DNA from: Streptomyces naganishii JCM 4654
GTDB taxonomy: Bacteria > Actinomycetota > Actinomycetes > Streptomycetales > Streptomycetaceae
DNA: 64,000 nt
NCBI RefSeq assembly: GCF_014650575.1
Contig: NZ_BMVF01000008.1
Location: forward strand, 186,001 to 250,000
Reading direction: 5' to 3'
Part shown: positions 42,804-51,005 of the stretch, piece after piece
How the letters are laid out: each line of letters begins with the position of its first letter
How positions within the stretch are numbered: the stretch's first letter is position 1
Notes under the pieces: generated by a model
Database searches by the model: none
Seen by the model: only the letters and a program-made list of their open reading frames with translations
Told to the model about the DNA's origin: nothing
Program-made: the position numbers and the translations under genes

Positions 42804-43042
42804 CTGGTGTTCTCCTTCAAGGGGGTGGTGCGGCCGGCTCCGGCGGTGCGGCCGGGGTCTCCGGCCGGCGCGGCGACACGGGGTGCGCCTGCCGCTCGGG
42901 CCGGGTGAGGGGCGCGTACGGGGGGCCGTGGGGTGGCCTTGGGTGTGCCGGCTCCGGCGGCCGACGCTCGCCGGTGGCGGCGGGGCGTGCGGTGGGAGAC
43001 GCGAGGGTGCGGGGGGTGCGAGGGGGTCCCTGGGCCGGTCAC
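42800..43042 (-). CDS. 80-residue Pro/Arg-rich ORF, possibly genuine
   Basis: GTG at 43042 overlaps the stop of the membrane-protein gene (GTGA); its own stop overlaps the start of the 24-residue ORF (ATGA). The product is Pro/Arg/Ala-rich with no recognised domain. Support is the chain of four-base overlaps; against it, low-complexity composition in GC-rich DNA. If false, the 306-base gap between the membrane and epimerase genes is non-coding. Confidence 0.3.
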   Translation of the reverse strand: MTGPGTPSHPPHPRVSHRTPRRHRRASAAGAGTPKATPRPPVRAPHPARAAGAPRVAAPAGDPGRTAGAGRTTPLKENTR

Positions 43043-44181
43043 TGCTGCTCCTCCGGTCGCGCGTGCGCCGAGGCCCTGGTCAGCGTGCGGTTGGCGTGGG
43101 CCAGGAGGGCCAGGGCCGCGGCCGCGCAGGCCAGTGCCTGCACGGCGCCCGGGCCGCGGGCGGTCACGAGGGTGTCGACCGGACCGGCGAGGGGGCCGCA
43201 GCCCGGCAGGCGGCCGGCGAGGACGGTGGCCTGGGCCAGGGCCTCGACGGCCGCGGCGGCGCCGAGGGCGACGGCCGGGGCGTGGGTGAAGCCGTGCGTG
43301 ACGAGGAGGCGGGCGAGCAGCAGGAGGGCGCCGAGTGCCAGGGCCTGGGCGTAGCCGGCGGGTTCGTGCAGGACCGCGGCACAGGCGGCGAGCAGCGCGG
43401 TGAGCGCGCACAGGAACAGGCCGAACGCTCCGAGCAGCAGGGGGCGTACGACGGCGGTGAACTCCTCCAGACCGCGGCTGGTGGCGAGCCTGCGCCGGGC
43501 GCGGGCGGTGAAGAGGTGGGCGGTCCAGGCCGCCGGGGCGCAGGCGAGGGCGAGCGCGAGGAAGGGGGCGGTGGTGAGGGGCCAGGCGCCGGCCCGGGTG
43601 CCGTCGGGCAGTCCGTCGGGCCCGCCCGCGACGGTGGCCGCGAGCAGGCCGTCGCCGAGGAGGGCGTAGGCGAGCAGCCAGTACGTGGCGGCGCGGGTTC
43701 CGGGCGCGGAGGTGCCGGGCGGGGTGTGCCCGGGTGTGCTCAGCGGGCCGTGACGCAGGGCGGCGCGTGCGCCGAGGGCCACGGCGAGGACGCCGGCCGC
43801 GGCCACCGCCAGGCGGGTGCGGCCGCCGGTGAGGTGCAGTCCGGCCACGGCAGCCGCGCACAGGGCTCCGGGCAGCAGGCTCAGCAGCACCTGGTCCGGG
43901 GCCAGGCGGGGGGCTCCGGTCCTCTCCGGGTGCGGGGTTACGGCGTCGTCGTGGGAGGAGCGGGCGTACATCTCCTCGGCGAGGGAGAAGACGTCGCGGT
44001 GGCGGAAGCGGGCGGCGGTGCGGTCGGTGACGCCGTGCGCCTCCAGTCCCGCCGCGATCTCCATCGGATCGACGGCCCGCCGGCACAGCTCGCGGTGGTG
44101 GTGCATCAGCGTCTTCACCGGGTCGGCGGCGCCGCGCCGGGGCGCGACGGCGGAGCGGCCGTGGTCCGCCAGATCGCTCAT
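43039..44181 (-). CDS. Polytopic membrane protein of glycan cluster
   Basis: 380 residues. About 80 soluble residues (MHHHRELCRRAVDPMEIAAGLEAHGV, HRDVFSLAEEMYARS) precede about nine hydrophobic segments, including VLLSLLPGALCAAAVAGLHL and LLLGAFGLFLCALTALLAAC. No transporter signature I recognise. Its ATG overlaps the glycosyltransferase stop by four bases, so it is translationally coupled and probably the membrane partner of that enzyme, perhaps a channel or translocon role as played by PelG/PelE in Pel systems. That role is inference; sequence similarity to PelG is not evident. Confidence 0.75.
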   Translation of the reverse strand: MSDLADHGRSAVAPRRGAADPVKTLMHHHRELCRRAVDPMEIAAGLEAHGVTDRTAARFRHRDVFSLAEEMYARSSHDDAVTPHPERTGAPRLAPDQVLLSLLPGALCAAAVAGLHLTGGRTRLAVAAAGVLAVALGARAALRHGPLSTPGHTPPGTSAPGTRAATYWLLAYALLGDGLLAATVAGGPDGLPDGTRAGAWPLTTAPFLALALACAPAAWTAHLFTARARRRLATSRGLEEFTAVVRPLLLGAFGLFLCALTALLAACAAVLHEPAGYAQALALGALLLLARLLVTHGFTHAPAVALGAAAAVEALAQATVLAGRLPGCGPLAGPVDTLVTARGPGAVQALACAAAALALLAHANRTLTRASAHARPEEQQ

Positions 44182-45965
44182 CGGGTGGCCTCCGGGGCAC
44201 GTGCGGGGACGGCGGTCCTGGCCGGGGCGGCGACCGCAGGGCCGGGCGTCCGGGCGGGGGCGGCGGGGGCGGTCCAGTGGCCGGGCACGTGTGCCTCGGC
44301 AGGGGTGGCGAACGGAAGGGGTTCTCCGCTGCCGTCGAGAAGGACGCGCCGCACCGGGCAGTGCGAGACGATCTCGAGGTAAATGCCGTGAAACGCCGCG
44401 ATGTTCTGCTCGACGGTGAACAGTTCGAGCGCGCGGGCGCGGGCGGCGGCACCCAGGCGCGCGCGGCGCTCCGGGTCGCGCAGCAGCGCCACACAGGCGT
44501 CCGCGAGCGCCCTCGGGTTGCGGGGCGGCACCACCAGGCCGGTGCCGCCGATGACCTCCACGACCGCGCCGACGTCGGTGGAGACCGTGGCGCGGCCGCA
44601 GAACATGGCCTCGACGAGGCTGACGGGTAAGCCCTCGACGACGCTCGACAGCACGACCACGGCGCCCGAGGCGTAGGCGTCCGCGAGGGTCGGGGCCTCC
44701 GGGCCGCCGAGTTCCTCGAAGGACACCGGGTTGTCGCCGACGGTGTGCGGGCCGTCGGCCTCGTCGGGGAAGAGCTGGGCGGCCAGGGCTCGGCAGTGCC
44801 CCAGGTAGGCCGCCGCGTCGGGGCCGGCCGCCGTGCCGAAGATCCGCAGCCGGGCGCCGGGCTCCTGCCCGCGGACCTCGGCGAAGGCGTGGAGAAGGGA
44901 CACGAGATCCTTGGCGGGCTCGATCCGGCCGACCCAGACCAAGGTGGCGGGGTCGGCGGCCTCGGGCGACTCGCCGGCCTCGGCGAAGGGCGCCGCGTCC
45001 ATGCCCGGGTGCACGGTGCGCAGCCTGGCGCGGTCGGCGCCGCACCGTTCCTGCCAGCGGCGGGCGTGCGCGTTGCCGTGGGTGACGACGGCGGCGCGCC
45101 GGTAGACCTCGGCGGCGAGGGCGCGGTGGAAGGCGGCGAGCAGGGACCGTACCGCCGGGGCTGTGGTCTCGGCGCCGGTGGCGAGGTAGTGCGCGCGCAG
45201 GTGCACGCCGTACTCGGTGACGAGGAGGGGGACGCCGCAGAAGTGGCGGGCGAGCAGTCCGGGCAGGGCCGCCGTGCCGCCGCCCGCCGTGTGGCAGAGG
45301 TCGGCTGCGCCGAGGCCGTCGTCCTCGTACCAGTCGAGGGAAAGGGGGCGCAGGGCGCGTTCCAGGTGGGCGGCGACCGCGAGCAGATCGGGCACGCGCG
45401 CCTCGCGTGCCGCACTCGGTGCGCCGGGCGCACGACAGGCGCGTTCCAGCGCGCGGACGGCGCTCTCCGAGCGGAGCGCGCCGGCCAGGCCGCCCTCGTC
45501 GCGGGCGAGTTCCGCGAGCCCGTACAGCGCGCTGGCGAAACGGTCCGCCTGATCATCCGTACCGCCCGCACGGTCGTCGTGCGCGCCGGAGTCGCCGAGG
45601 TCCCGGAGGTCTGCGAGGCCGCTGGGGTCTGCGAGGCCGGCGGGGTGGCCGGGGCCGCGGGGGTCGTCGCGGTCCGCCGTGCACACCACGGCCGCCAGTT
45701 CGCCGTAGCACTCGGCGAAGCGGCGGCGCGCACGGCGGCCGTGCACCACTCCGTCGTCCTCGGCCGTCCACAGGGGTGCGGTGCGGACCCGGCCGACCTG
45801 GGGCGGGAGCGGGACCCACCCCCCGTCCTCCTGACGCCGGCTGCGGCTGAGCGCGTACAGGTCGAACTGGTGCTGCTCGAGCCCGCGCACGAGCCGTTCG
45901 CACCAGGGCCCGGCGTCACCGCTCACGTACGGATAGCCACCTTCCGTCACCAATCCGATGCGCAC
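44178..45965 (-). CDS. PelF-like GT4 glycosyltransferase (DUF3492)
   Basis: 595 residues from a GTG at 45965. The N-terminus (RIGLVTEGGYPYVSGDAGPWCERLVRGL) is the DUF3492 signature of PelF-type glycosyltransferases. The C-terminal GT4 domain includes WVGRIEPAKDLVSLLHAF, EELG, and EGLPVSLVEAMFCGRATVSTDVGAV, the nucleotide-sugar motif with E-x7-E pattern. PelF polymerises a GalNAc/GlcNAc-rich polysaccharide from UDP-sugars in the cytoplasm. First gene of a coupled cluster with a membrane protein, epimerase and GH135-like protein. A longer start upstream to 46238 has Arg/Pro-rich residues and is unlikely. Confidence 0.85.
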   Translation of the reverse strand: MRIGLVTEGGYPYVSGDAGPWCERLVRGLEQHQFDLYALSRSRRQEDGGWVPLPPQVGRVRTAPLWTAEDDGVVHGRRARRRFAECYGELAAVVCTADRDDPRGPGHPAGLADPSGLADLRDLGDSGAHDDRAGGTDDQADRFASALYGLAELARDEGGLAGALRSESAVRALERACRAPGAPSAAREARVPDLLAVAAHLERALRPLSLDWYEDDGLGAADLCHTAGGGTAALPGLLARHFCGVPLLVTEYGVHLRAHYLATGAETTAPAVRSLLAAFHRALAAEVYRRAAVVTHGNAHARRWQERCGADRARLRTVHPGMDAAPFAEAGESPEAADPATLVWVGRIEPAKDLVSLLHAFAEVRGQEPGARLRIFGTAAGPDAAAYLGHCRALAAQLFPDEADGPHTVGDNPVSFEELGGPEAPTLADAYASGAVVVLSSVVEGLPVSLVEAMFCGRATVSTDVGAVVEVIGGTGLVVPPRNPRALADACVALLRDPERRARLGAAARARALELFTVEQNIAAFHGIYLEIVSHCPVRRVLLDGSGEPLPFATPAEAHVPGHWTAPAAPARTPGPAVAAPARTAVPARAPEATR

Positions 45966-46265
45966 GCGTGCACCCCCGATCTCCTCCTGTCCGGAGAGCC
46001 GCCGTGGTGTCGGCGGCTCACAGCGGGACGAAGGTATGCGGACATGGCGGTGGTGCGACGGACGGTTGTCCGTCGCACCACCAAAAGGGGTGAACGGTCG
46101 TAACTTTCCCGTGCGGCCCGCGTTTCGTCGCGCTAGGACATCAATCGGACACGCATCGTCACGCCGTGGCCACCGGCGCCGCCGGGGGCGGCCAGGAGTT
46201 GCCGGGCGCGGCCTCCACGGAGATGTTCGTGGAGGCACATGCCGAGGCGATCCTGGAGTCGCCCG
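45966..46265. other. Intergenic region between DUF3152 and PelF-like genes
   Basis: 300 bases. It holds a 9-bp hairpin (46211-46236, GCCTCCACG/CGTGGAGGC) shortly after the DUF3152 stop and a 15-bp perfect inverted repeat at 46049-46082. The glycosyltransferase promoter must be here, but no clear elements were assigned. Confidence 0.5.
46049..46082. terminator. 15-bp perfect inverted repeat
   Basis: GGTGGTGCGACGGAC and its exact complement around GGTT. It could terminate the DUF3152 transcript or be an operator upstream of the glycosyltransferase, about 85 bases from its start. Confidence 0.6.
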
Positions 46266-47900
46266 TCAGCTCCCGGGATAGGGCCAGGGGTTGGGCAGAC
46301 AGTGGATCCCGTCGTGGTCGAGGAACTTGGTCTGCTGCTGCATCACCGGCGCCAGCTGGCCGTTCTTCTCGCAGTTGACGTGGCCGTGGCCCAGGCGGTG
46401 GCCCACCTCGTGGTTGATCAGCATCTGCCGGTAGGCGAACATCTTGTCGCCGTAGGTCTTCGAGCCCTGCGCCCAGCGGTAGGCGTTGATCATGACGCGT
46501 TCCGTGGCGGCCGAGTCGCAGGAGACGTTGTCCTCGGTGGTGTCCAGGCCGGACTTGGCGCACCAGGTGGCGGTGGTGCCGGGGCTGGCGAGCGTGATCA
46601 CGAAGTCGGCCTTGCCCGAGGGGACGCGCTCGAAGGTGCGCGCGCCGCCGTGGGCCCAGCTGCGGTCGTCGTTGAGGGTCTTCTGCACGGCGTCGGCGAA
46701 GAGCCGGCCGTCGAGTTCAAGGCCCTGCTCCACGTCGACGCGGTAGGTGAACTTCTGCCCCTTGCCGGGCGCCTTGGCGGCCCCCGGGACCGTCTCGAAT
46801 TTCCCCGGGCCCTTGAGGGTGGGGCTCAGCGGATACTTGGCGTTCATCTGCTGGTCGTACGTCAGCGGTGTCGCGCTCGGCGCCGGTGAGGGGGACGGGT
46901 CCGCTCCGTCCGCGCCGGCGAAGGCCCGGAGGTCGCCGCCCTGGTCGGTGGCGGCCTGCGTGCGGGCGTCGGCGCCGGTCCGGCCGTCGGCGACCTGTCC
47001 GGCGACCACGACCGCGAGCACGGTCGTGACCGCGGCGGCCGCGATGCCCGTGAAGGCGCGGCCCTTGGCGCCCTTGCCCGGCGCGGGGGCGCCGGCGGGC
47101 GGCGCGGCGCCGTCACCGGCCTCCGTCTCCGCCGTCTCCGGGCCGCGCTCGGCGGGGGGCGCGGACACGTCCACGGCGCGCGCGGTGCCGCGCGGCCGGG
47201 GCATGAAGACGTCGTCGTCCTCGCCGTCCTCGTCGTCCCGGTCGAAGGCGTCGAGGTAGTCCGGGCGCGGGCCCTCCGGGGGCGCCTGCCGCTGCCGCGG
47301 GAAGGGAACCCCGGGCCGCAACGGGGTCGCGGCCCCGGCGAAGTTGCCACCCTGCCCGGGCACGCCGACTCCCCCGCCGGCACCGAGCCGCCCCCAGCCG
47401 CCCCCGGCTTCCCACTGCTCGGGATGCCCACCCCGCGCACGGGGGATGCCGTGAGCCGGGGTGCCGTCGGGCAGCCGCGGCATGCCGTGCGCGGGCGTGC
47501 CGTCAGGGAAGCGCGGGACGCCACCGGCAGGGGTCCCGCCGTCGTAACGCGGGATACCCCGCGCGGGAGTGCCATCGGGCAAACGCGGCATGCCATGAGC
47601 CGGGGTGCCGTCGGGCAGCCGCGGGACGCCGTGGGCCGGGGTGCCGTCCGGGAGGCGGGGGGTGCCGTGGGGTGGGGTCGTGCGGGACGGCTGAGGGCGG
47701 GCTGGGGGCACCGTGCCCGCGGTGTCCCAGTTCTCGCCGCGGGGGCGCTCCGCGCCCTGGGTCGCGACCCGCGCGCCCCGGCCGTCCGGGTCGCTGCCGT
47801 CCGGGTCGCGGTCGTCCCGGCCGCGCTCGCGGCTGCCTCGTCCTGCGGTTGTGTCCGCGGTGCCCTTGGGTACCGGCCCGCGGCGGCTGTGGCGTCCCAC
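46266..47900 (-). CDS. DUF3152 membrane-anchored zincin with repeat N-terminus
   Basis: 544 residues. The N-terminal half is intracellular and low-complexity, including about 6.5 copies of a 12-residue repeat near HGxPRLPDGTPA (residues 78-156). One transmembrane helix (about 282-303) leads to an extracellular DUF3152 domain with the zinc motif HEVGHRLGHGH followed by NC; HExxHxxGxxH is the metzincin pattern. Cys residues before it (WCAKSG, SCDS) may form disulfides. Orthologue of mycobacterial Rv3207c. Substrate unknown. The alpha/beta-hydrolase gene lies 8 bases upstream on the same strand: an operon. Confidence 0.88.
   Translation of the reverse strand: MGRHSRRGPVPKGTADTTAGRGSRERGRDDRDPDGSDPDGRGARVATQGAERPRGENWDTAGTVPPARPQPSRTTPPHGTPRLPDGTPAHGVPRLPDGTPAHGMPRLPDGTPARGIPRYDGGTPAGGVPRFPDGTPAHGMPRLPDGTPAHGIPRARGGHPEQWEAGGGWGRLGAGGGVGVPGQGGNFAGAATPLRPGVPFPRQRQAPPEGPRPDYLDAFDRDDEDGEDDDVFMPRPRGTARAVDVSAPPAERGPETAETEAGDGAAPPAGAPAPGKGAKGRAFTGIAAAAVTTVLAVVVAGQVADGRTGADARTQAATDQGGDLRAFAGADGADPSPSPAPSATPLTYDQQMNAKYPLSPTLKGPGKFETVPGAAKAPGKGQKFTYRVDVEQGLELDGRLFADAVQKTLNDDRSWAHGGARTFERVPSGKADFVITLASPGTTATWCAKSGLDTTEDNVSCDSAATERVMINAYRWAQGSKTYGDKMFAYRQMLINHEVGHRLGHGHVNCEKNGQLAPVMQQQTKFLDHDGIHCLPNPWPYPGS
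47433..47669 (-). repeat. 36-bp coding repeats in DUF3152 gene
   Basis: In-frame repeats encoding variants of HGxPRLPDGTPA, about 6.5 copies, with substitutions RGIPRYDGG and GGVPRFPDG. Confidence 0.85.
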
Positions 47901-47908
47901 CTCGCCCC

Positions 47909-48943
47909 TCAGCCTCCCGTGCCCGCGCCGGACGTGTCGCCGCCGGTGTCGGCGGGAGCACGACCGCCCTTCGCTCTCACCGTGTCCAACTCTCCCGCCT
48001 CCACCAGCAGTTCACGAAACGCCGTGGCCACCGTACCGGGATACTCCATCATCGCCACATGGCCCGCGTCCGGCAGGGTCACGAGGCGGGAGTCGCGGAA
48101 GCGCCGGGCGGCCCGCTGGGCCATGCGGAACCCGACGAGCTGGTCGCGGCCGCCGTAGACGAGGAGCGTGGGCGCGAGCACGCGCTCGGCCTGGCGCCAC
48201 AGCCCCTGCTGGCCGCCCAGCGTGTACGCGTTCACCAGCCCGCGCGCGGAGCGCGCCATCGCGTCCCAGAAGTACGGCAGCTGGAGCCGCCGTTCCATCT
48301 CCTGCACGGCGTTGCGGAAGCCTTCCGGCGAAACCCGCGCGGGATCGCCGTAGCACAGGGCCATGACCCCGCGGACCCGCTGCTCGGCGGTCCACTCCCG
48401 GGTGAGCCGGGTGAACAGCGCGGCCACGCCGGGCACCGCGAGCAGCCCGGTCGGCACGGCGGTGCGCTGCACGCGCAGCTCCGGCAGGGCGGGCGAGACG
48501 AGGGTGAGCGTGCGGACGAGGTCGGGCCGCAGCGCGGCGACGCGCGTGGACACCGCGCCGCCCAGCGAGTTGCCCAGCAGGTGGACGGGCCCGCGGCCGG
48601 CGGAGTCCAGGTAGCGGATCACCGCGCGCGCGTGCCCGGTGATGGAGTAGTTGCCGTCGTCCGGCGGCGGCGAGTCGCCGAAGCCGGGCAGGTCGACCGC
48701 CTCGCCGTCCACGACGTCGTCGAGCAGCGCCATGAGCGCCGACCAGTTCTGGGACGAGCCGCCCAGCCCGTGCACGTAGAGCGCGGACGGCAGGCCCTCC
48801 CGCGCGGGCGGCCTGGAGCGCACCGAGAGCGTGATCCCCGGCAGTTCGACCGACCGCAGCCGCTCGCCTTCCTCGACCCTGATGGGCGCCACCCTGGGAA
48901 GTACGTTGGCGGGCGGCACGGAGGGCAGCTCGGTCGAAGACAT
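47909..48943 (-). CDS. Alpha/beta-fold hydrolase
   Basis: 344 residues. LYVHGLGGSSQNW is the oxyanion-hole region, LLGNSLGGAVS the nucleophile elbow (Ser), VYGGRDQLV the Asp region and DAGHVAMMEYP the His. No signal peptide, so cytoplasmic or membrane associated. The C-terminus is Gly/Thr-rich. It is the first gene of an operon with the DUF3152 zincin, and counterparts sit together in other actinomycetes. Substrate unknown. Confidence 0.85.
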   Translation of the reverse strand: MSSTELPSVPPANVLPRVAPIRVEEGERLRSVELPGITLSVRSRPPAREGLPSALYVHGLGGSSQNWSALMALLDDVVDGEAVDLPGFGDSPPPDDGNYSITGHARAVIRYLDSAGRGPVHLLGNSLGGAVSTRVAALRPDLVRTLTLVSPALPELRVQRTAVPTGLLAVPGVAALFTRLTREWTAEQRVRGVMALCYGDPARVSPEGFRNAVQEMERRLQLPYFWDAMARSARGLVNAYTLGGQQGLWRQAERVLAPTLLVYGGRDQLVGFRMAQRAARRFRDSRLVTLPDAGHVAMMEYPGTVATAFRELLVEAGELDTVRAKGGRAPADTGGDTSGAGTGG

Positions 48944-49108
48944 GCGGCAATGTTACGAGACGATCACGTAGTGGTTCGTGTGTCCGCCGTCACACGAATC
49001 GCATGGCGTCCACTTCGGGTGTCTCCTACGCTCTTACAGAGGGCACCCGCATGTGGACCCTGCCTCTCCAAGGGAATCCAGGGACATCCGTAGGAAGGGA
49101 GCCCAGCG

Positions 49109-49327
49109 ATGGCATTCGACCCCACCGATCCCGAGACGTTCGCGGACGAGGAGGAGGTCACGGAGATCGACGTCGAGGCCCCGGAGAACGACGCCGTGGA
49201 GCAGCACGCGGAGATCGCCCCGGAGGACGACGAACCCGTGACGGACGCGGACAAGGACCGCGCGAACGAGGCCGACCTCATCGAGCAGGCCCGGGTCGTC
49301 TCGCTCGACGAGGACGACTACCGGTGA
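49109..49327 (+). CDS. Small acidic protein
   Basis: 72 residues (MAFDPTDPETFADEEEV...), more than a quarter Asp/Glu. No domain. An AAGGGAG ribosome site precedes the ATG. Similar short acidic proteins occur at this position in Streptomyces; function unknown. Located between the divergent hydrolase and the TetR gene. Confidence 0.7.
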   Translation: MAFDPTDPETFADEEEVTEIDVEAPENDAVEQHAEIAPEDDEPVTDADKDRANEADLIEQARVVSLDEDDYR

Positions 49328-49401
49328 GGGGCCCGGCGGCGCGTGGAGGGGACCGCGGCTGAGCAGGAGCGAAGCCTGGCTATGTCCGGCTTGCAGGGGT
49401 T

Positions 49402-49424
49402 CGAAACCGTCTGCGCCGGTTTCG
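49402..49424. promoter_or_regulatory. Candidate TetR operator
   Basis: CGAAACCG, 7 bases, CGGTTTCG: a perfect 8-bp inverted repeat of 23 bp total, 110 bases before the TetR start. Length and symmetry suit a TetR-family dimer site. Confidence 0.5.
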
Positions 49425-49533
49425 CCGCCGTCCGGTCCGTGAAATTCTGCGCTCGCACCGCGCACAGCACGGTTACCGAAAAGTACGATGGCGGCGCGGC
49501 GCACACCGCATGTGGACGACATTGGGAGGCGGC

Positions 49534-50178
49534 GTGACAGCCATCGAGCAGACAGAGGCGGCACGCCCGCGAGGCACGCGCCTGCCGCGCCGTGCCCGAC
49601 GGAACCAGTTGCTGGGCGCCGCCCAGGAAGTCTTCGTGGCGCAGGGCTACCACGCGGCGGCGATGGACGACATCGCCGAGCGCGCCGGGGTCAGCAAGCC
49701 CGTGCTCTACCAGCACTTCCCGGGCAAGCTCGACCTCTACCTGGCGCTGCTGGACCAGCACTGCGAGGCGCTCATCCAGTCCGTGCGGGGCGCGCTCGCC
49801 TCGACGACGGACAACAAGCAGCGCGTGCGGGCCACGATGGACGCCTACTTCGCCTATGTGGAGGACGACGGCGGGGCCTTCCGGCTGGTCTTCGAGTCGG
49901 ACCTGACGAACGAGCCCGCGGTGCGCGAGCGCGTCGACAAGGTCACCAACGAGTGCGCCGAGGCGATCTGCGACGTCATCGCCGAGGACACGGGGCTGTC
50001 CCGCGCGGAGTCGATGCTGCTCGCCTCGGGGCTGGGCGGACTCGCGCAGGTGGTGGCCCGGTCCTGGCTGCACAGCGACCGCAGTGTGCCGCGCGACCAG
50101 GCGGTGCAGCTGCTGACCTCGCTCGCGTGGCGGGGCATCGCCGGCTTCCCGCTGCACGGCACGGAGCAGCAGCACTGA
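49534..50178 (+). CDS. TetR-family regulator
   Basis: 214 residues from a GTG at 49534 with GGGAGGC upstream. The N-terminal HTH reads RRNQLLGAAQEVFVAQGYHAAAMDDIAERAGVSKPVLYQHFPGKLDLYLAL, typical of TetR. The C-terminal ligand-binding domain is unassigned. Equivalent to mycobacterial Rv3208, again next to DUF3107. Likely binds the palindrome upstream. Confidence 0.9.
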   Translation: MTAIEQTEAARPRGTRLPRRARRNQLLGAAQEVFVAQGYHAAAMDDIAERAGVSKPVLYQHFPGKLDLYLALLDQHCEALIQSVRGALASTTDNKQRVRATMDAYFAYVEDDGGAFRLVFESDLTNEPAVRERVDKVTNECAEAICDVIAEDTGLSRAESMLLASGLGGLAQVVARSWLHSDRSVPRDQAVQLLTSLAWRGIAGFPLHGTEQQH

Positions 50179-50330
50179 GCGGTGCGGGCCGGGCGGGGAG
50201 GGTTTGTTCCCGCCGGGTGTTCGCTCCTGGCGTTCTTCGGCGGAGCGTGTTCGTCCCCTCACCGGGCTAATGTTTGCTGGGTACGGCGCGGCAGGCCGCG
50301 CACTTCACTGACCGTCGGAGGGACATAGCC

Positions 50331-50558
50331 GTGGAGGTCAAGATCGGCGTGCAGCACGCGCCCCGCGAGATCGTTCTGGAGAGCGGTCAGAGTGCCGAGG
50401 AGGTCGAGCGGGCGGTGGCCGAGGCGCTGGCCGGGAAGTCGCAGCTGCTGACCCTCGTCGACGAGCACGGACGCAAGGTGCTGGTGCCGGCCGAGCGTCT
50501 CGCCTACGTCGAGCTCGGCGAGCCGGCGCCGCGCAAGGTGGGCTTCGGCGCGCTGTAG
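50331..50558 (+). CDS. DUF3107 family protein
   Basis: 75 residues from a GTG with GGAGGG at about ten bases upstream (VEVKIGVQHAPREIVLESGQSAEEV...). It matches DUF3107, a short actinobacterial protein downstream of the TetR gene; the mycobacterial relative is TB9.4 (Rv3208A). Function unknown. The gap from the TetR stop is about 150 bases. A terminator follows at 50587-50619. Confidence 0.87.
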   Translation: MEVKIGVQHAPREIVLESGQSAEEVERAVAEALAGKSQLLTLVDEHGRKVLVPAERLAYVELGEPAPRKVGFGAL

Positions 50559-50586
50559 TCACGCGGCACGCGGACCGGAGAGTGGG

Positions 50587-50619
50587 CGAGGGCCCGGCGG
50601 CATGACCGCCGGGCCCTCG
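50587..50619 (+). terminator. 14-bp terminator after DUF3107
   Basis: CGAGGGCCCGGCGG and its complement around CATGA, followed by TGTTTTCCC, a strong intrinsic terminator of the plus strand. Confidence 0.88.
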
Positions 50620-50735
50620 TGTTTTCCCGCACGGGCGGTTCACAAACAGCCTCTGGGAAGGGTTGTGTTCCGCAGGTCAGGGGTATGACGGGCTACGACC
50701 GTGAGCACCGGCCGGCCGTCTGGGAGGGACCCGTG

Positions 50736-51005
50736 ATGATCTTGGAAGCGTTCGGCTCCGCTGTGCTCGGTGTCCTGCTCGCGTGGGCGGCGCTGCACCG
50801 TCTCTCGCACCGGCTGCCGGCGCGGCCGCTGGTGCTGTCCACCGGCGTGGCGGGCGCGCTGTTCGGTGACTTCGTCACCCACAGTGCGCTCGGGTCCGGC
50901 AGCGCGCTGCCGGGTCTGCTCGGCGCCGCGGTGGTCTCGGCCGCCTCGCTTTCCCTGCTGCTTCGCCCCGCGGGAAGACTGCGCCGACGATCGGCCCCGG
51001 CCTGA
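50736..51005 (+). CDS. Small membrane protein
   Basis: 89 residues from ATG 50736 (MILEAFGSAVLGVLLAWAALHRL), with GGGAGGG upstream; a GTG codon directly before is alternative. Two or three hydrophobic segments and a basic tail (RPAGRLRRRSAPA). Function unknown. Confidence 0.65.
   Translation: MILEAFGSAVLGVLLAWAALHRLSHRLPARPLVLSTGVAGALFGDFVTHSALGSGSALPGLLGAAVVSAASLSLLLRPAGRLRRRSAPA

Noticed and set aside
47433..47669. Possible CRISPR array because of regular spacing
   Set aside because: Repeats are contiguous in-frame 36-bp coding units with no unique spacers and no cas genes nearby.
49068..49100. GGGAAT upstream of the small acidic gene
   Set aside because: The base triplet 18 positions later is AGG rather than GTT.
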